A stretch of DNA of 64,000 nt from Scytonema sp. UIC 10036 (GCF_009725235.1 NZ_WJFC01000019.1:39515-103514); one strand, 5' to 3'. Shown: positions 47,459 to 57,212, counted from the stretch's first letter. Made by a program: numbers and translations. Notes: a model not told the origin generated them from the letters alone.

Positions 47459-48004
47459 TTTTAACTCTTATCACCATCTTTACAGAAATCTTCTGTATGT
47501 AGAGTTACATAGAAATAGTTCAATAAAATACCTTGAGACAGCCTCCGAGCAAATTGGTCACGTATGATACCAATTGAGTGACAAATATTGAACTAGATGG
47601 TATACTATATCGACTTTTGAGGAGTGCGCTCTCGTGAGTGTGTATGAAAATCCACGTAGGTGGACTTCGTTTGTATAGTCGCGAATTATATTCGCCGGAG
47701 TTAAATTTCTCACTCTTACCTCTGTGTCCTCTGCGCCTCTGCGGTTTAAAAATAATTTATTGAACCGCAGAGACGCACCAGAGAGCAGAGAAAAAATTTT
47801 CAATGACAAATTACAGCAGATTTCAACTTAGTGAGGTACGAAAATTACCCCCCTTAGTCCCCCCTTGGAAAGGGGGGAAATTGAATTTCTAGTTCCCTCC
47901 CCTTTCCAAGGGGAGGGTTAGGGTGGGGTAAATCTAACTTGTGTACACCACCGTAGCTTGCTAAGGGGGGTGTACCTCATTCAGATGCAAAGCGCTGTAT
48001 TTTA
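47459..48004. other. Gap with two interspersed palindromes
   Basis: About 545 bases. 47715-47790 is a CTCTGCGCCTCTGCGGTT palindrome with its complement, and 47848-47932 a CCCTTAGTCCCCCCTTGG element with its complement. An 83-codon frame across 47558-47809 is made of repeat sequence and is not accepted. Confidence 0.7.
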
Positions 48005-51000
48005 TCACCCTTCTCTTTCTCTGATAATGAGATTCTTGACTTCTTGAGGAATCCTCTCATTGTTTAGCATTTCATCCAGTAAAGGTGAATATTGTCCTTG
48101 TGTGTATAAAATTGCTACGGTAACCGCAGAAATATTTGCACTGGGTAAAACATCAGTTTCTGTCACACAATCTTCTCGAACTATACAAGCCAGAAAATCA
48201 GGGTCAAACTTAGTCAATTTCTCAAGTAAACCAATAAGAAATCCATTATTTACCTTGATAACATTTGTACAACGCAGCAAATTCCTAGTACACAAGCCTA
48301 ACTGCACACTAAGATGAGAATATTCTAAATTAGCAATATTTTTTAATGCTATAAACGCAGAATTAGCAATTCCGTTATGAATTGTTTTTTCTTGTTTGGA
48401 GCTAACCAGGCGATTTGTAAAATTAAAAATAAATTCCGCTAACTCATCTGTAATAGACTTAGTGCGTTCAATCCATGCGATCGCTAAACTATAAAACGGT
48501 TGTACAAGTTCTGGAGCATTTTCATCTTTCAAAATTTGACAAATTTCCAAAATATCAGATTCTGTCGTCTCTCCACCCGATTCTACAACTTGAATTAATG
48601 CTTTCAAGCAGTTTTGGCGTACTCCTAAAATCTTAGTCTTAGCAATAGTAGAGATAAAGTCCAGTGCTTTAAATTCATGCTTTTGTTCTACAAGCTGGAG
48701 GACAGCTTTACCAGCATCTAATGCGATTTCACGGCTATCATCCAGACACAAACCAAAAAGGGATGCGATCGCCGCTCTAGATTGTACATTTTCTACCTGC
48801 TGCTTGTACAATCTGACTAATGCTAGTCTGGATTCTTTAGACTTCTTGTTTGAAATAAGATAAGACTCTAGCAATGGAGGAATATTATGCAATCGTTTGA
48901 TGACTAAGTTTAACTGTTGCGGAGCGAGATGGGGAAAGCTTTGTTCTAAGAGTTCTTCCACTGATGGTTTTAACTGAACTTCTAAAGAAGATAAATAATC
49001 TATAATTGGGATAACTTCTGTAGGATAAATATTGGCTATTGGCAGAATCCAGTTTGCCAATTTTAAGGTTAATTCTTCTGAGATAGACTTGCCATTCTGG
49101 GCTTGATTTGTAATTCTAGCTATTAAGGAGAATATAAGAGATAGTTGATTCTGACTTATAGAAACAATTGGTAAAGCAAGTAAACTCAATGCAATAGAAT
49201 TTCCTCCACCATGATTGATAGCTTCACTGAGGGCGATGAGACAACGACGAAGTTTCTCTTTTTCACTTTCAGGAACATTTTCTTGCAATAACTCATGGAT
49301 TAATATCTTGACTAATTCCCGATCTGTTACCGCTCGATAACCGACTGCGGTTGCTTGAACTAAATCCCAACCAGAAGCTAAGGATGCATTGAGTGCTTCT
49401 AGAAAGGAAGAGCCAAAGACTGAAGTTTTTAATGGAATTAAACTGGGTAGCAAATGTTCTAATAACTCAATGGCTTTTTCTTTCTCACTTTCTTGCTCCG
49501 TTATTCGCCGTTGAATGATATGAAAGAGAAATTCCTGCTGTAATTCAATGGGAACACCAGGAGTCAGATACAGTTGAATCACTACCGCACGAGTGTAACT
49601 CCCAAACCAAAAATAATGCTCTTTCAGAGAATTCAATACCCGAACATCTATTCCGTGTCCCCAAGTTTTCGGTGTCTTCGAGTAAGAAGTCACCAATTTA
49701 CCAAAGATATTAACAGAATTTTGTTCTCGTTCGCGCTTGGATGCAGCTTGGCGATCGCTCACAGCCAAGATTGCTTGTTCCACAGGATTTTCTGTGGAAA
49801 TTTTCATGCGAGTCAGTAACTCCCCGGCGATATCTGCTGCTTTAGAGGCTGATGTCATTCCGGCTTTGTTCATGATTTCTAAAAGCAGCGTCCACACGTT
49901 TTGAATATGGCGGTTAGGTGCGCTAGAAGCAGCAACAAGCAGTATATCTTGGTAAGCTTCACCCTGCTGAAGAGCGTTTTGCAGTAGTTGCAACAGGATG
50001 TTGGAACTCTCTACTTCAGTGCGGGAAACCGATGCAAAAGCAACTGTACGAAATGGTAAAAGTTTTTCTTTCTCCAAGGTGTCAGCAATGCGGTAAAATT
50101 CAGCAAAGTTGACAAGGTTGAGCAGTTGACGGACAACAGGCCATATATAGTGTTTTATGTAGGCGTTTTCAGGTTGCGTCAATTGGTTCAATAGATGATG
50201 TTTCTCTTGCTCTCCCTTGGGAGTTGACTCAAACCAGCGAGCGATCGCATACTCTAAAAAGGTTTGGTGAAAGAAACTTACCCTATCCGCACCCAACTCT
50301 TGTAAAATTCCATCGCTTTGAAGTTCCTCATAAGCCAGAAATTCCGTTTCATTGAGTTGCAGTTGATTTTCATAAACAAAATCACGCAGACGTTCGTCAG
50401 AAGAATTGTACATAGCTTCTGCGATCGCCAAGCAGAGATTTTTTTTCACCATTCCAATACGGCGGCTGTCTGGGTGTTGTTTGCGGCTTGTCGCAATTCG
50501 CATATCCCAGTACTTTTGATAGAGTTGACTCACAGTCAAGTCTTCTGGAACGTTACCATCTTCGCCAAATAACTTGCACATCAAGGCGAGTAACAACGGA
50601 TTGCGAGTGATATCTGCTAGAGATTTATTATCTGTAGAGAGTGCGATAATTTTTTCCGCAAAGTTTATCGAAACTTCTGGTGTCTCAACGCCAAACTCCT
50701 TTTGATAAAAGGCTTTCGCCGCTTCTTTAACTTCATCATTGTTAAACTCAGGGATGAGACATCGCTCTATACTATCGGTAAAACCTGCAAAGCTTTCGTG
50801 ATGGGGTTCAAAGAAATCTCTATAATCAGACTCGCGACAAGTAAAGACAACAGTCGTCCCGTTCTCCAATAACTGCAACAAAACACTGCGTAGCACTGGG
50901 ACTAATTTCTTCTCCAAAATTAAATCCAAAGTATCAATCAGCAGTACGCCTCTACCATGCTGAGCGGTTAACCTGTGAGCTATTTTTACAATAGATTCCC

Positions 51001-51580
51001 GAACACCGCTGATTTTTTCACCAAGTTCAACAGCAAAAGTGTCAACAGTCTCAATCAGATCGCTACACCGTACCAAAGCCACCCAAGCAGTTTCCTCTTT
51101 CTCCAGCTCGTCGTAAATACTACCAAGAATCGTACTTTTACCATATCCAGCTGCACCCAGGATGGGGATAACGCGGCGTTTGTTTTCCTTCACTCCCCGT
51201 TGAATGGCTGTTACACATTTTTGTAATAAAGGTTCGCGGGGAATCCGAGGTAGAATATATGGGTCAAGACCTGCTCTAGCAAGTTGTGAATGGTGTTTGA
51301 CAGCTGCAAGTTCGGATGAGATCTCCCCTTCTTTTCCACTCTCCTCCTCTTTATCAGCAGGTAATGGCGCGGCGATGTCTTGCCAATCTAAATCCAGTCT
51401 TTCACAAATTGTGGCAAATATGTAGCGGTCAACGGGCTTACTGTTGAAGAATTTATTTATAGTAGACCATGATGTCCCCAGTTCTTGAACTAAAGCTGAT
51501 TGCGTCAGTTTGCGGCGCGTGAGAGCAAGTCTGGCTCGTTTGATACCTTCTGACGATGCGATAAGGGAACGCTTTGCCAT
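48005..51580 (-). CDS. HTH-STAND NTPase with HEAT-like repeats
   Basis: About 1191 aa from the ATG at 51580 (MAKRSLIASSEGIKRAR), or four more from 51592. Residues 5-75 form a helix-turn-helix-like domain (TQSALVQELGTSWSTINKFF), common in front of cyanobacterial STAND proteins. The NACHT/AAA-type NTPase has Walker A GAAGYGKS (146-153), Walker B GVLLIDTLD (215-223) and FHQTFLEYAIARWFE as a C-terminal lid. About 650 residues of helical repeats (HEAT/ARM-like) follow and would be the sensing arm. No separate effector domain is evident. Large STAND NTPases can act as phage-protein sensors. Its place beside the CRISPR adaptation gene supports a defence or signalling role by association only. Confidence 0.85.
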   Translation of the reverse strand: MAKRSLIASSEGIKRARLALTRRKLTQSALVQELGTSWSTINKFFNSKPVDRYIFATICERLDLDWQDIAAPLPADKEEESGKEGEISSELAAVKHHSQLARAGLDPYILPRIPREPLLQKCVTAIQRGVKENKRRVIPILGAAGYGKSTILGSIYDELEKEETAWVALVRCSDLIETVDTFAVELGEKISGVRESIVKIAHRLTAQHGRGVLLIDTLDLILEKKLVPVLRSVLLQLLENGTTVVFTCRESDYRDFFEPHHESFAGFTDSIERCLIPEFNNDEVKEAAKAFYQKEFGVETPEVSINFAEKIIALSTDNKSLADITRNPLLLALMCKLFGEDGNVPEDLTVSQLYQKYWDMRIATSRKQHPDSRRIGMVKKNLCLAIAEAMYNSSDERLRDFVYENQLQLNETEFLAYEELQSDGILQELGADRVSFFHQTFLEYAIARWFESTPKGEQEKHHLLNQLTQPENAYIKHYIWPVVRQLLNLVNFAEFYRIADTLEKEKLLPFRTVAFASVSRTEVESSNILLQLLQNALQQGEAYQDILLVAASSAPNRHIQNVWTLLLEIMNKAGMTSASKAADIAGELLTRMKISTENPVEQAILAVSDRQAASKREREQNSVNIFGKLVTSYSKTPKTWGHGIDVRVLNSLKEHYFWFGSYTRAVVIQLYLTPGVPIELQQEFLFHIIQRRITEQESEKEKAIELLEHLLPSLIPLKTSVFGSSFLEALNASLASGWDLVQATAVGYRAVTDRELVKILIHELLQENVPESEKEKLRRCLIALSEAINHGGGNSIALSLLALPIVSISQNQLSLIFSLIARITNQAQNGKSISEELTLKLANWILPIANIYPTEVIPIIDYLSSLEVQLKPSVEELLEQSFPHLAPQQLNLVIKRLHNIPPLLESYLISNKKSKESRLALVRLYKQQVENVQSRAAIASLFGLCLDDSREIALDAGKAVLQLVEQKHEFKALDFISTIAKTKILGVRQNCLKALIQVVESGGETTESDILEICQILKDENAPELVQPFYSLAIAWIERTKSITDELAEFIFNFTNRLVSSKQEKTIHNGIANSAFIALKNIANLEYSHLSVQLGLCTRNLLRCTNVIKVNNGFLIGLLEKLTKFDPDFLACIVREDCVTETDVLPSANISAVTVAILYTQGQYSPLLDEMLNNERIPQEVKNLIIREREG

Positions 51581-51771
51581 AAACTTACCCAAAATCTGCT
51601 TGCTCTTTTTAAGTCATATACGAACTCATATAAATCAGTCAACAACTCATATACGAACTCATATACGCACCTGCAATGATAAATATATAAGGTTTTTTCC
51701 TTAGTCCCCAGGCGGGTGTAAGCCAAGTACCTGGGTTGCTATTCTTGTCACTTTTTACTTTTTACCCAATT

Positions 51772-52659
51772 ATGTTCACTCTAGAACATCTACTTTTTGC
51801 ATGGTCTCAAGTCCGTGCGGGAAGTCGTAATGCTGGTGTGGATGGCATTACTGTAGACTTGTTTGCTGCATCTGTCAATTCCGAGTTGCAGGTGATTCTC
51901 CGTCAAGTCCTACTTGAATCATACCACGCCAGCCCCGCACAAGGATTTTATGTATCCAAAAAAAACGGTGGTAAACGTTTGATTGGTATTCCTACCGTTC
52001 GGGACAGAATCGTGCAGCGTCTGCTACTTGAAGAACTGTATTTTCCCCTAGAAGATGCTTTTCTTGACTGTAGTTACGCCTATCGTCCCGGAAGGAATAT
52101 TCAACAGGCGGTACAGCATTTATATTCCTACTACAAGTTCCAACCAAAGTGGATTATCAAAGCTGACATCGCGGACTTTTTTGACAATCTCTGTTGGGCG
52201 TTGTTGTTCGGTGCATTGGAGGAATTACAGCTAGAACTAATTGTAGTGCAATTAATAGAAGGACAACTGAGATCGGGAATTGTCATTGCGGGAAAACCCG
52301 TGTATCCAGGTAAGGGAGTGTTACAAGGCGGTGTCCTTTCTGGAGCGTTAGCCAATTTATACCTGACTGAATTTGATAAAAAATGTCTCAGTTACGGAAT
52401 TAATTTGGTGCGGTACGGAGATGATTTTGCGATCGCCTGTAGCAGTTGGTTGGAAGCTAACCGCACATTGGACAAAGTCACAGATTGGCTCGGAGAACTT
52501 TATTTATATCTCCAGCCAGAGAAAACACAAATTTTTGCTCCAAGCGATGAGTTTACTTTCCTGGGTTATCGATTTGTCAAGGGCGAAGTTTACGCACCGC
52601 CACCACGACAAGTTGAACGGGAAGGGGAATGGGTAACAAACGAATCTGGTTACCGCTAA
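51772..52659 (+). CDS. CRISPR-associated reverse transcriptase, separated from Cas1
   Basis: About 295 aa from the ATG at 51772 (MFTLEHLLFAWSQVRAGSRN). RT blocks: NAGVDGITVDLF, KKNGGKRLIGIPTVRDR, YAYRPGRNIQQAV, KADIADFFDNL, GKGVLQGGVLSGALANLYL and the catalytic YGDD in VRYGDDFAIAC (YGDD rather than the usual YADD). The ending FLGYRFVKGEVYAPPPRQ is typical of RTs fused to Cas1. The frame stops at 52659 exactly where an IS607-type element begins. Its natural continuation, the linker and Cas1, lies 2.4 kb downstream. Such RTs let the integrase take spacers from RNA. No maturase or HNH domain is present. Confidence 0.87.
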   Translation: MFTLEHLLFAWSQVRAGSRNAGVDGITVDLFAASVNSELQVILRQVLLESYHASPAQGFYVSKKNGGKRLIGIPTVRDRIVQRLLLEELYFPLEDAFLDCSYAYRPGRNIQQAVQHLYSYYKFQPKWIIKADIADFFDNLCWALLFGALEELQLELIVVQLIEGQLRSGIVIAGKPVYPGKGVLQGGVLSGALANLYLTEFDKKCLSYGINLVRYGDDFAIACSSWLEANRTLDKVTDWLGELYLYLQPEKTQIFAPSDEFTFLGYRFVKGEVYAPPPRQVEREGEWVTNESGYR

Positions 52660-54371
52660 TTTAAATCTAGAGAAATCTGAGTAAATGAATTTTTTGTACA
52701 TCTACGAGGTTTTCTAGACCTAGACACAGCAACGGTTACTGCATCATTTCCCCTTGGATTTACACCAAGCTCGAATAGCTCCAGTTGAACTGGATTGAGC
52801 AAAAGTCCGTCCCCACCTATAGAATAAGTAGAGTGACGATTGCTCGTAACCACTCGTGTCCTGTTAAGACGGGCATTAAAATATTGGTGTCTCGGAACTA
52901 ACTTAAGGTTCTTTGACAATTTACTCCACTGCGACCAAACGTGCTTTCCAATTGGATAGGCGGACTTGGAATGAAGTAAATGATGTTGTTTGGGCAATCG
53001 TTCGGAAAATCTTCTGGCGCGACGTGCGATCGTAAATGCTGCCGATGATGCTGAATTCATACCATACATAGACATGAACTTGAGCATCCCAATTTTACTA
53101 CTAAAAGCAGGATTTACTTTCTTATGATAAATCCCGTATTTTGAGCAAGCACTATCCAAAGCTTCATTCCATTGGGAATAAGCAAATGATGAAAGCATTC
53201 TGGCATATTTTTTCCCTTTCTCCTTAAGTTGTCTCTTTTTCGCGGAGAAGTCTAGTTGTTCTGATGCTATGGGAAAGTTGTATTGCTGTGCTTTCAATGC
53301 GACAAAAGTGGCTGCATCGCAGAGAATCGCTTCTCTCTGGTTAGAAGTTTTGGAATGCAAATCCAACTTGTAGTCGCCATATTCGAGTAAGTTGCCGCTA
53401 TCGTCACAGACAGCCCATCCAATCGAATCGGCGTTGAGGTCAATACCAACATAACCAGACAAATACTCAGACGTAATTTCTGGAAGATTAGTATCCGTTG
53501 TGGCGGCAACGTACCAACAATTATCTTTCCAATAGAATCGCAACGTGACGGCACTACATCCAATCGCCCATTTCTCAGTCCCGTCTTTAGTTTTTACCTT
53601 GTAGCAACGCTCTGAGATGGATTCAACCAGATCGTGTTTGCCATGCTTGAAATTCAACCCATCAATGCGAATGTAGTCACCACCCAATCTTTCTTCTAGT
53701 GCATAGGGAGTGCGGATAGATAGTACGAATTGATCCGTCTTTTCAATGTAATCGAATTGCGCTAGTTGGTTGCCTGATGACTCATCCTTGCTACCCACCA
53801 ATACAAAACTATTGGCGATATCTGGTAGCGTGTACTTTGGTGATTTGGACTTCAAATGAGCCAATTGTGATTCAAGTACATACAATCGTCGTTTCTTTTG
53901 ATGCAAACCAAATTTCGCGTCTTGGAGTTGCGTTGTTTCACGTGGCTTGGCGTAAACGCTACACGCCTTTTTGATTTTGGTTTTACTAGTTTTAAATCCT
54001 TTTTTTGCAGAATTTTTCTGATTGGTTAATTTCTTTTCTTGCTTGGCGAATTCTTTAATTTGCTTAGAGCGCTTTTTGATATCAGATTTTATGGACTTAA
54101 GCTGACCTTCTAAAACTTTAATGTGATTGGCTCTGTTTTTATTGACATTAGTGACAATTCCTTGTACTTCACTGTATATGGAACTGCTGTATCGTTTATT
54201 TATATTAAATTTGGCTTGTAATTCCTTATTGCAATCAAGTTTGCTTTTTCCAGCTAAAATCATGGACAAACAATAATGGCGGGCAGAATCCATTAAATTG
54301 GAAATAGCAAATAACTCTCCCCAATGCCAAAAGTTTATTTGGTCTGTATAGGTTTTGGTTGATTCTGCCAC
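52656..54371 (-). CDS. tnpB: TnpB-family protein with altered RuvC-III
   Basis: A 571-aa TnpB-related protein. RuvC-I has Asp311 in GYVGIDLNADSIGWAV, and RuvC-II has Glu371 in PIASEQLDF. Where the third acidic residue is expected, the sequence is YGMNSASSAAFTIARRARRF (436-455), with no Asp or Glu, and no CxxC zinc-finger pairs are found. The N-terminal half contains a long lysine-rich coil (90-140). It may therefore be a nuclease-weakened or nuclease-dead relative, although alternative active-site geometry cannot be excluded. An omega RNA should overlap its 3' end and run past the element boundary, taking its guide from the RT gene. Stop TAG lies at the junction, 52656-52658. Confidence 0.82.
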   Translation of the reverse strand: MAESTKTYTDQINFWHWGELFAISNLMDSARHYCLSMILAGKSKLDCNKELQAKFNINKRYSSSIYSEVQGIVTNVNKNRANHIKVLEGQLKSIKSDIKKRSKQIKEFAKQEKKLTNQKNSAKKGFKTSKTKIKKACSVYAKPRETTQLQDAKFGLHQKKRRLYVLESQLAHLKSKSPKYTLPDIANSFVLVGSKDESSGNQLAQFDYIEKTDQFVLSIRTPYALEERLGGDYIRIDGLNFKHGKHDLVESISERCYKVKTKDGTEKWAIGCSAVTLRFYWKDNCWYVAATTDTNLPEITSEYLSGYVGIDLNADSIGWAVCDDSGNLLEYGDYKLDLHSKTSNQREAILCDAATFVALKAQQYNFPIASEQLDFSAKKRQLKEKGKKYARMLSSFAYSQWNEALDSACSKYGIYHKKVNPAFSSKIGMLKFMSMYGMNSASSAAFTIARRARRFSERLPKQHHLLHSKSAYPIGKHVWSQWSKLSKNLKLVPRHQYFNARLNRTRVVTSNRHSTYSIGGDGLLLNPVQLELFELGVNPRGNDAVTVAVSRSRKPRRCTKNSFTQISLDLN

Positions 54372-54449
54372 ACTAACATCCTCTTTGTGCGCGTCTATAA
54401 ATCATACCACAGATATAGGGAGATTTGGCAAGGTCAACACCAGATTTTT

Positions 54450-55048
54450 TTAAATATCTTGCAAAGATATCTCGTGCAGTTCTTTCATGAGTTTGAGATT
54501 TTTTCGGCTACGGGAACCATAAAGACGCGCCGAAAAAACTGTGATAATCTCCAACACGTCTGTAGCTAAGTCTTGCTCAAAGGTTGTTTCTGTTGGCTGC
54601 CAATCGTATCGTCACTTTAGTTCCAAACTGTTCGCATAGTGAAAATACAAGGTACTCCCAAATCTTAACAGCCTATCCTTATGAGTAATCACTAGTTCCG
54701 CTACCAATCCTTGAGTTATCAAAGTGATAACACGAGTTAATCCCTTCTTTTTATAGTTGAGTCCCCGAACCAAATCTTTAATAAGTTCGGCATTGGTTGT
54801 AGAGATTGTAGAACTTGACACTGACGTTCTAGATCCTCTTTTTGGTCGTGAGAGCTTACTCGTGAATAAAGAATAGTTATTCTAGATTTTTGGTTGGGCT
54901 GAACAAGAAACTGTTCAATAGGATATCGCCTATGTCCTCCATCTGTCGTGATAAACTCCAATTTTCCTGAGTTTGTCCAGTCTCTGACAGTTTCTACTCT
55001 TACCCCTTTGAGTTTTGCCACCTCTCCAATCGCTAAGTACTTTTTCAT
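54450..55048 (-). pseudogene. tnpA: IS607-type serine recombinase TnpA, frameshifted
   Basis: The N-terminus is intact: MKKYLAIGEVAKLKGVRVET (MerR-type HTH), then ITILYSRVSSHDQKEDLERQ with the catalytic Ser of serine recombinases. After about 80 codons the frame shifts. GLNYKKKGLTRVITLI and THKDRLLRFGS are in a second frame at 54612-54821, YLVFSLCEQFGTKV in a third, and DLATDVLEIITVFSARLYGS continues to a stop at 54450. At least three indels have destroyed it. The element therefore cannot move by its own transposase. Confidence 0.88.
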
Positions 55049-55241
55049 TTTCTATAGATTTTAATTTGCCTTCTATAGAATTATACAACTTTCTCAAGAT
55101 TTTTGATTAACTGCCTCAAACCCTTACTTCCGTCCCAAAGAACGCAAACTCAAGTTTGAATCTCGTCCCCCAAAGGCTTGCGATATTAGCAAACCCAGCA
55201 ATTTACCCAAAGCACCAATCTCTCACATTTGGCAGGATTCT

Positions 55242-56246
55242 ATGTCTACATTATACGTCACCGACCAAGGCGCTTACTTGAGCATACAAAATCAGCAGTT
55301 TCAAGTTTTTTATCAACGAGAGTTGCGGATAAAAGTTCCCGTAAACCGTGTCAGCAACATTGTTTTGTTTGGTTGTTGTAATGTATCCCATGGAGCTGTT
55401 TCTTGTGCATTACAGCGACGGATTCCAATTATGTACCTATCGCAAAGAGGGCGTTATTTTGGTAGACTGCAAACAGAAGGCAATGCAAAAGTTGAATACT
55501 TAATGCGTCAGGTACTCTGTTCGCAAGACTCTGAGTTTACCAGAAAACAAGCAGAGAATATTGTCTCAGCAAAATTGCATAATTCCCGCGCCTTACTTCT
55601 CAAATTAAACCGTCGTCGTCCTTCAAAAATAGCAGCATCTGCGATCGACTTAATTGCCGATTTGATGGATAATTTAGTGCAAGCTGACTCAATGGATGCG
55701 TTACGGGGATATGAAGGGAAAGCAGCCACCTTATACTTTCAAGCTTTAGGTTCTTTATTTACAGGAGCATTTTCTTTTGATAAGCGTACAAAACGTCCGC
55801 CAACAGACCCCATTAACAGTTTATTGAGTTTGGGATATACATTATTGAGTCAAAACGTCTTCTCATTTATCCAAGCAGTAGGTTTACACACTCACTTTGG
55901 TAATCTTCACGTACCCCGCGACAACCATCCAGCCTTAGTCAGCGATTTGATGGAAGAATTTCGAGCGCAGTTAGTCGATTCGCTAGTAGCTTATTTGATT
56001 AACTCCAACATTTTTACAATAGAAGAGTTTACGCCACCCGACGAAAAAAATGGAGTCTACCTCCAACCGCATTCGCTCAAAAAATTTCTCAAACATTGGG
56101 AAGAAAAATTACAATCAGAGATAACCCACCCCCATACAGGAAATCAAGTAAATTTCCGGAGATGTTTGGAATTACAGGTACGGGAGTATGTCGCTTGTTT
56201 GATGGGTGAAGTTGAGATGTATCGACCAATGATTTGGAAGTTATAA
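55242..56246 (+). CDS. cas1: Cas1 integrase, C-terminal part of former RT-Cas1
   Basis: A 334-aa Cas1. The N-terminal beta domain is STLYVTDQGAYLSIQNQQF, and the catalytic domain has Glu in GYEGKAATLYF, His in GLHTHFGNLH and acidic residues in SDLMEEFRAQLVDSL. Cas1 with Cas2 integrates new spacers at the leader-repeat junction. Upstream of this ATG, an open frame of 45 codons from 55107 (YFRPKERKLKFESRPPK near its start, APISHIWQDS at its end) is the RT-Cas1 linker, cut off from the RT at 51772-52659. The ATG at 55242 gives a complete Cas1 domain, so Cas1 alone may still be made if a promoter is provided. No cas2 follows. Array 3 begins 280 bases downstream. Confidence 0.95.
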   Translation: MSTLYVTDQGAYLSIQNQQFQVFYQRELRIKVPVNRVSNIVLFGCCNVSHGAVSCALQRRIPIMYLSQRGRYFGRLQTEGNAKVEYLMRQVLCSQDSEFTRKQAENIVSAKLHNSRALLLKLNRRRPSKIAASAIDLIADLMDNLVQADSMDALRGYEGKAATLYFQALGSLFTGAFSFDKRTKRPPTDPINSLLSLGYTLLSQNVFSFIQAVGLHTHFGNLHVPRDNHPALVSDLMEEFRAQLVDSLVAYLINSNIFTIEEFTPPDEKNGVYLQPHSLKKFLKHWEEKLQSEITHPHTGNQVNFRRCLELQVREYVACLMGEVEMYRPMIWKL

Positions 56247-56253
56247 TTTTGGG

Positions 56254-56282
56254 TAGGTTGGGTTGAGGAACGAAACCCAACA
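56254..56282. repeat. Short inverted repeat GTTGGGTT...AACCCAAC, second copy
   Basis: Same element as 6480-6509, here directly after cas1. Confidence 0.7.
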
Positions 56283-56309
56283 CTCTGAGTAATGCATTAG
56301 CACAGCTTA

Positions 56310-56526
56310 TCAAAATATTCTCATTGATAAGCATCTGAGGGGGTCAAGCAATGGCTGAAAGCCTCATTCTATCGTTGACCCCCTCAGATAACTTGCTGAA
56401 TAAGGGTTTGAAGGTGATTGGTTATGAGTTTATTGAGAAGAATTGCTAATAATTTGGCTGAAAACTTGACCCCCTCAGATAATGGGGTTTATAATTCAGT
56501 CAGGGTAAGGCTTTCACAAGTCTAGC
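56310..56526 (+). promoter_or_regulatory. Leader of CRISPR array 3
   Basis: It matches the last 200 bases of leaders 1 and 2. ATCTGAGGGGGTCAA (56333-56347) and TTGACCCCCTCAGAT (56375-56389) form a perfect 15-bp inverted repeat, and the motif recurs at 56466-56480. Promoter: -35 TTGACC at 56466-56471, an 18-base spacer, -10 TATAAT at 56490-56495. Here the motif symmetry is unbroken, unlike leaders 1 and 2. Confidence 0.87.
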
Positions 56527-56912
56527 CTTTGAACTTCTTCGGAAGTCGAACTAATGGAAACTCTAGAAGAGAATTGTTTTGAACTTGTAGAGAAAAGCTT
56601 TGAACTTCTTCGGAAGTCGAACTAATGGAAACACATGACTTCTTACTGATCAACTCAAGGCATTTTTTTCTTTGAACTTCTTCGGAAGTCGAACTAATGG
56701 AAACAAACAACTATGTCTCGTTCTTCAGCAGGAGTAGAACTTTGAACTTCTTCGGAAGTCGAACTAATGGAAACGACAGCGCAGTTAACAGCACTATGGG
56801 TGCCAGAATCATCTTTGAACTTCTTCGGAAGTCGAACTAATGGAAACCGTAATATTCACCGGTATTAAACTTTAGGAGTACTGCATCTTTGAACTTCTTC
56901 GGAAGTCGAACT
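56527..56912 (+). CRISPR. CRISPR array 3, 6 repeats, 5 spacers
   Basis: The repeat differs from arrays 1 and 2 by one base: GAAGTCGAAC instead of GAAGTTGAAC. All copies carry the change. Repeats start at 56527, 56598, 56670, 56740, 56813 and 56887; the last ends after GTCGAACT. Spacers are 35-39 bases. This is the array next to cas1. Confidence 0.97.
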
Positions 56913-56960
56913 CAATACTGCTTGATTAAGAGAAAATAGGGGGGGAAATATCACATAGAA

Positions 56961-57212
56961 GTGGTTGAATACAATAAGTTGCAGACAGCACGTAAAAACA
57001 ACAAGCAGAATAGCGGCTCACCTGAAGAGTTGCCAACTTCCCCAGTCCGCCAGCGCTACTTGACTAAGGACATTATGCTAGAGACGTTACAGCGGATTCA
57101 TAGCGAAAACCCACGGGGACTGCTGTATTACCGAGATGAACTAGCAGGGTTATTCAAAACTCGCGATCGGTATCGCGGTGGCTTAGGGGTTGGTTCAATA
57201 CTTGTCGGTTAA
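56961..57212 (+). pseudogene. DUF3987 protein fragment
   Basis: The 83 codons from the GTG at 56961 contain RYLTKDIMLETLQRIHSENP and RGLLYYRDELAGLFKTRDRY, a well-conserved piece of DUF3987 proteins, which are helicase/primase-like proteins of phages and plasmids. The family is several hundred residues long, so both ends are missing. The end runs into a repeated segment (CTTGTCGGTTAAACC) also found at 61628. It is a relic of mobile DNA. Confidence 0.7.

Larger units (their letters stand above)
52656..55100 (-). mobile_element. IS607-type element inserted between RT and cas1
   Basis: The segment carries a TnpB-type gene (52656-54371) and a degenerate IS607-type serine-recombinase gene (54450-55048), both on the minus strand in the usual tnpA-tnpB order. 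Left flank: the RT reading frame, cut by the stop at 52657. Right flank: from 55107 an open linker frame leads without break into cas1. The element left behind the two halves of one original RT-cas1 gene. Exact ends are uncertain to about 10 bases; IS607 elements do not make target duplications, and none is obvious. Confidence 0.82.

Noticed and set aside
47558..47809. 83-codon frame between the Rpn gene and the STAND gene
   Set aside because: It is built from the CTCTGCG interspersed palindrome; no homology is visible.
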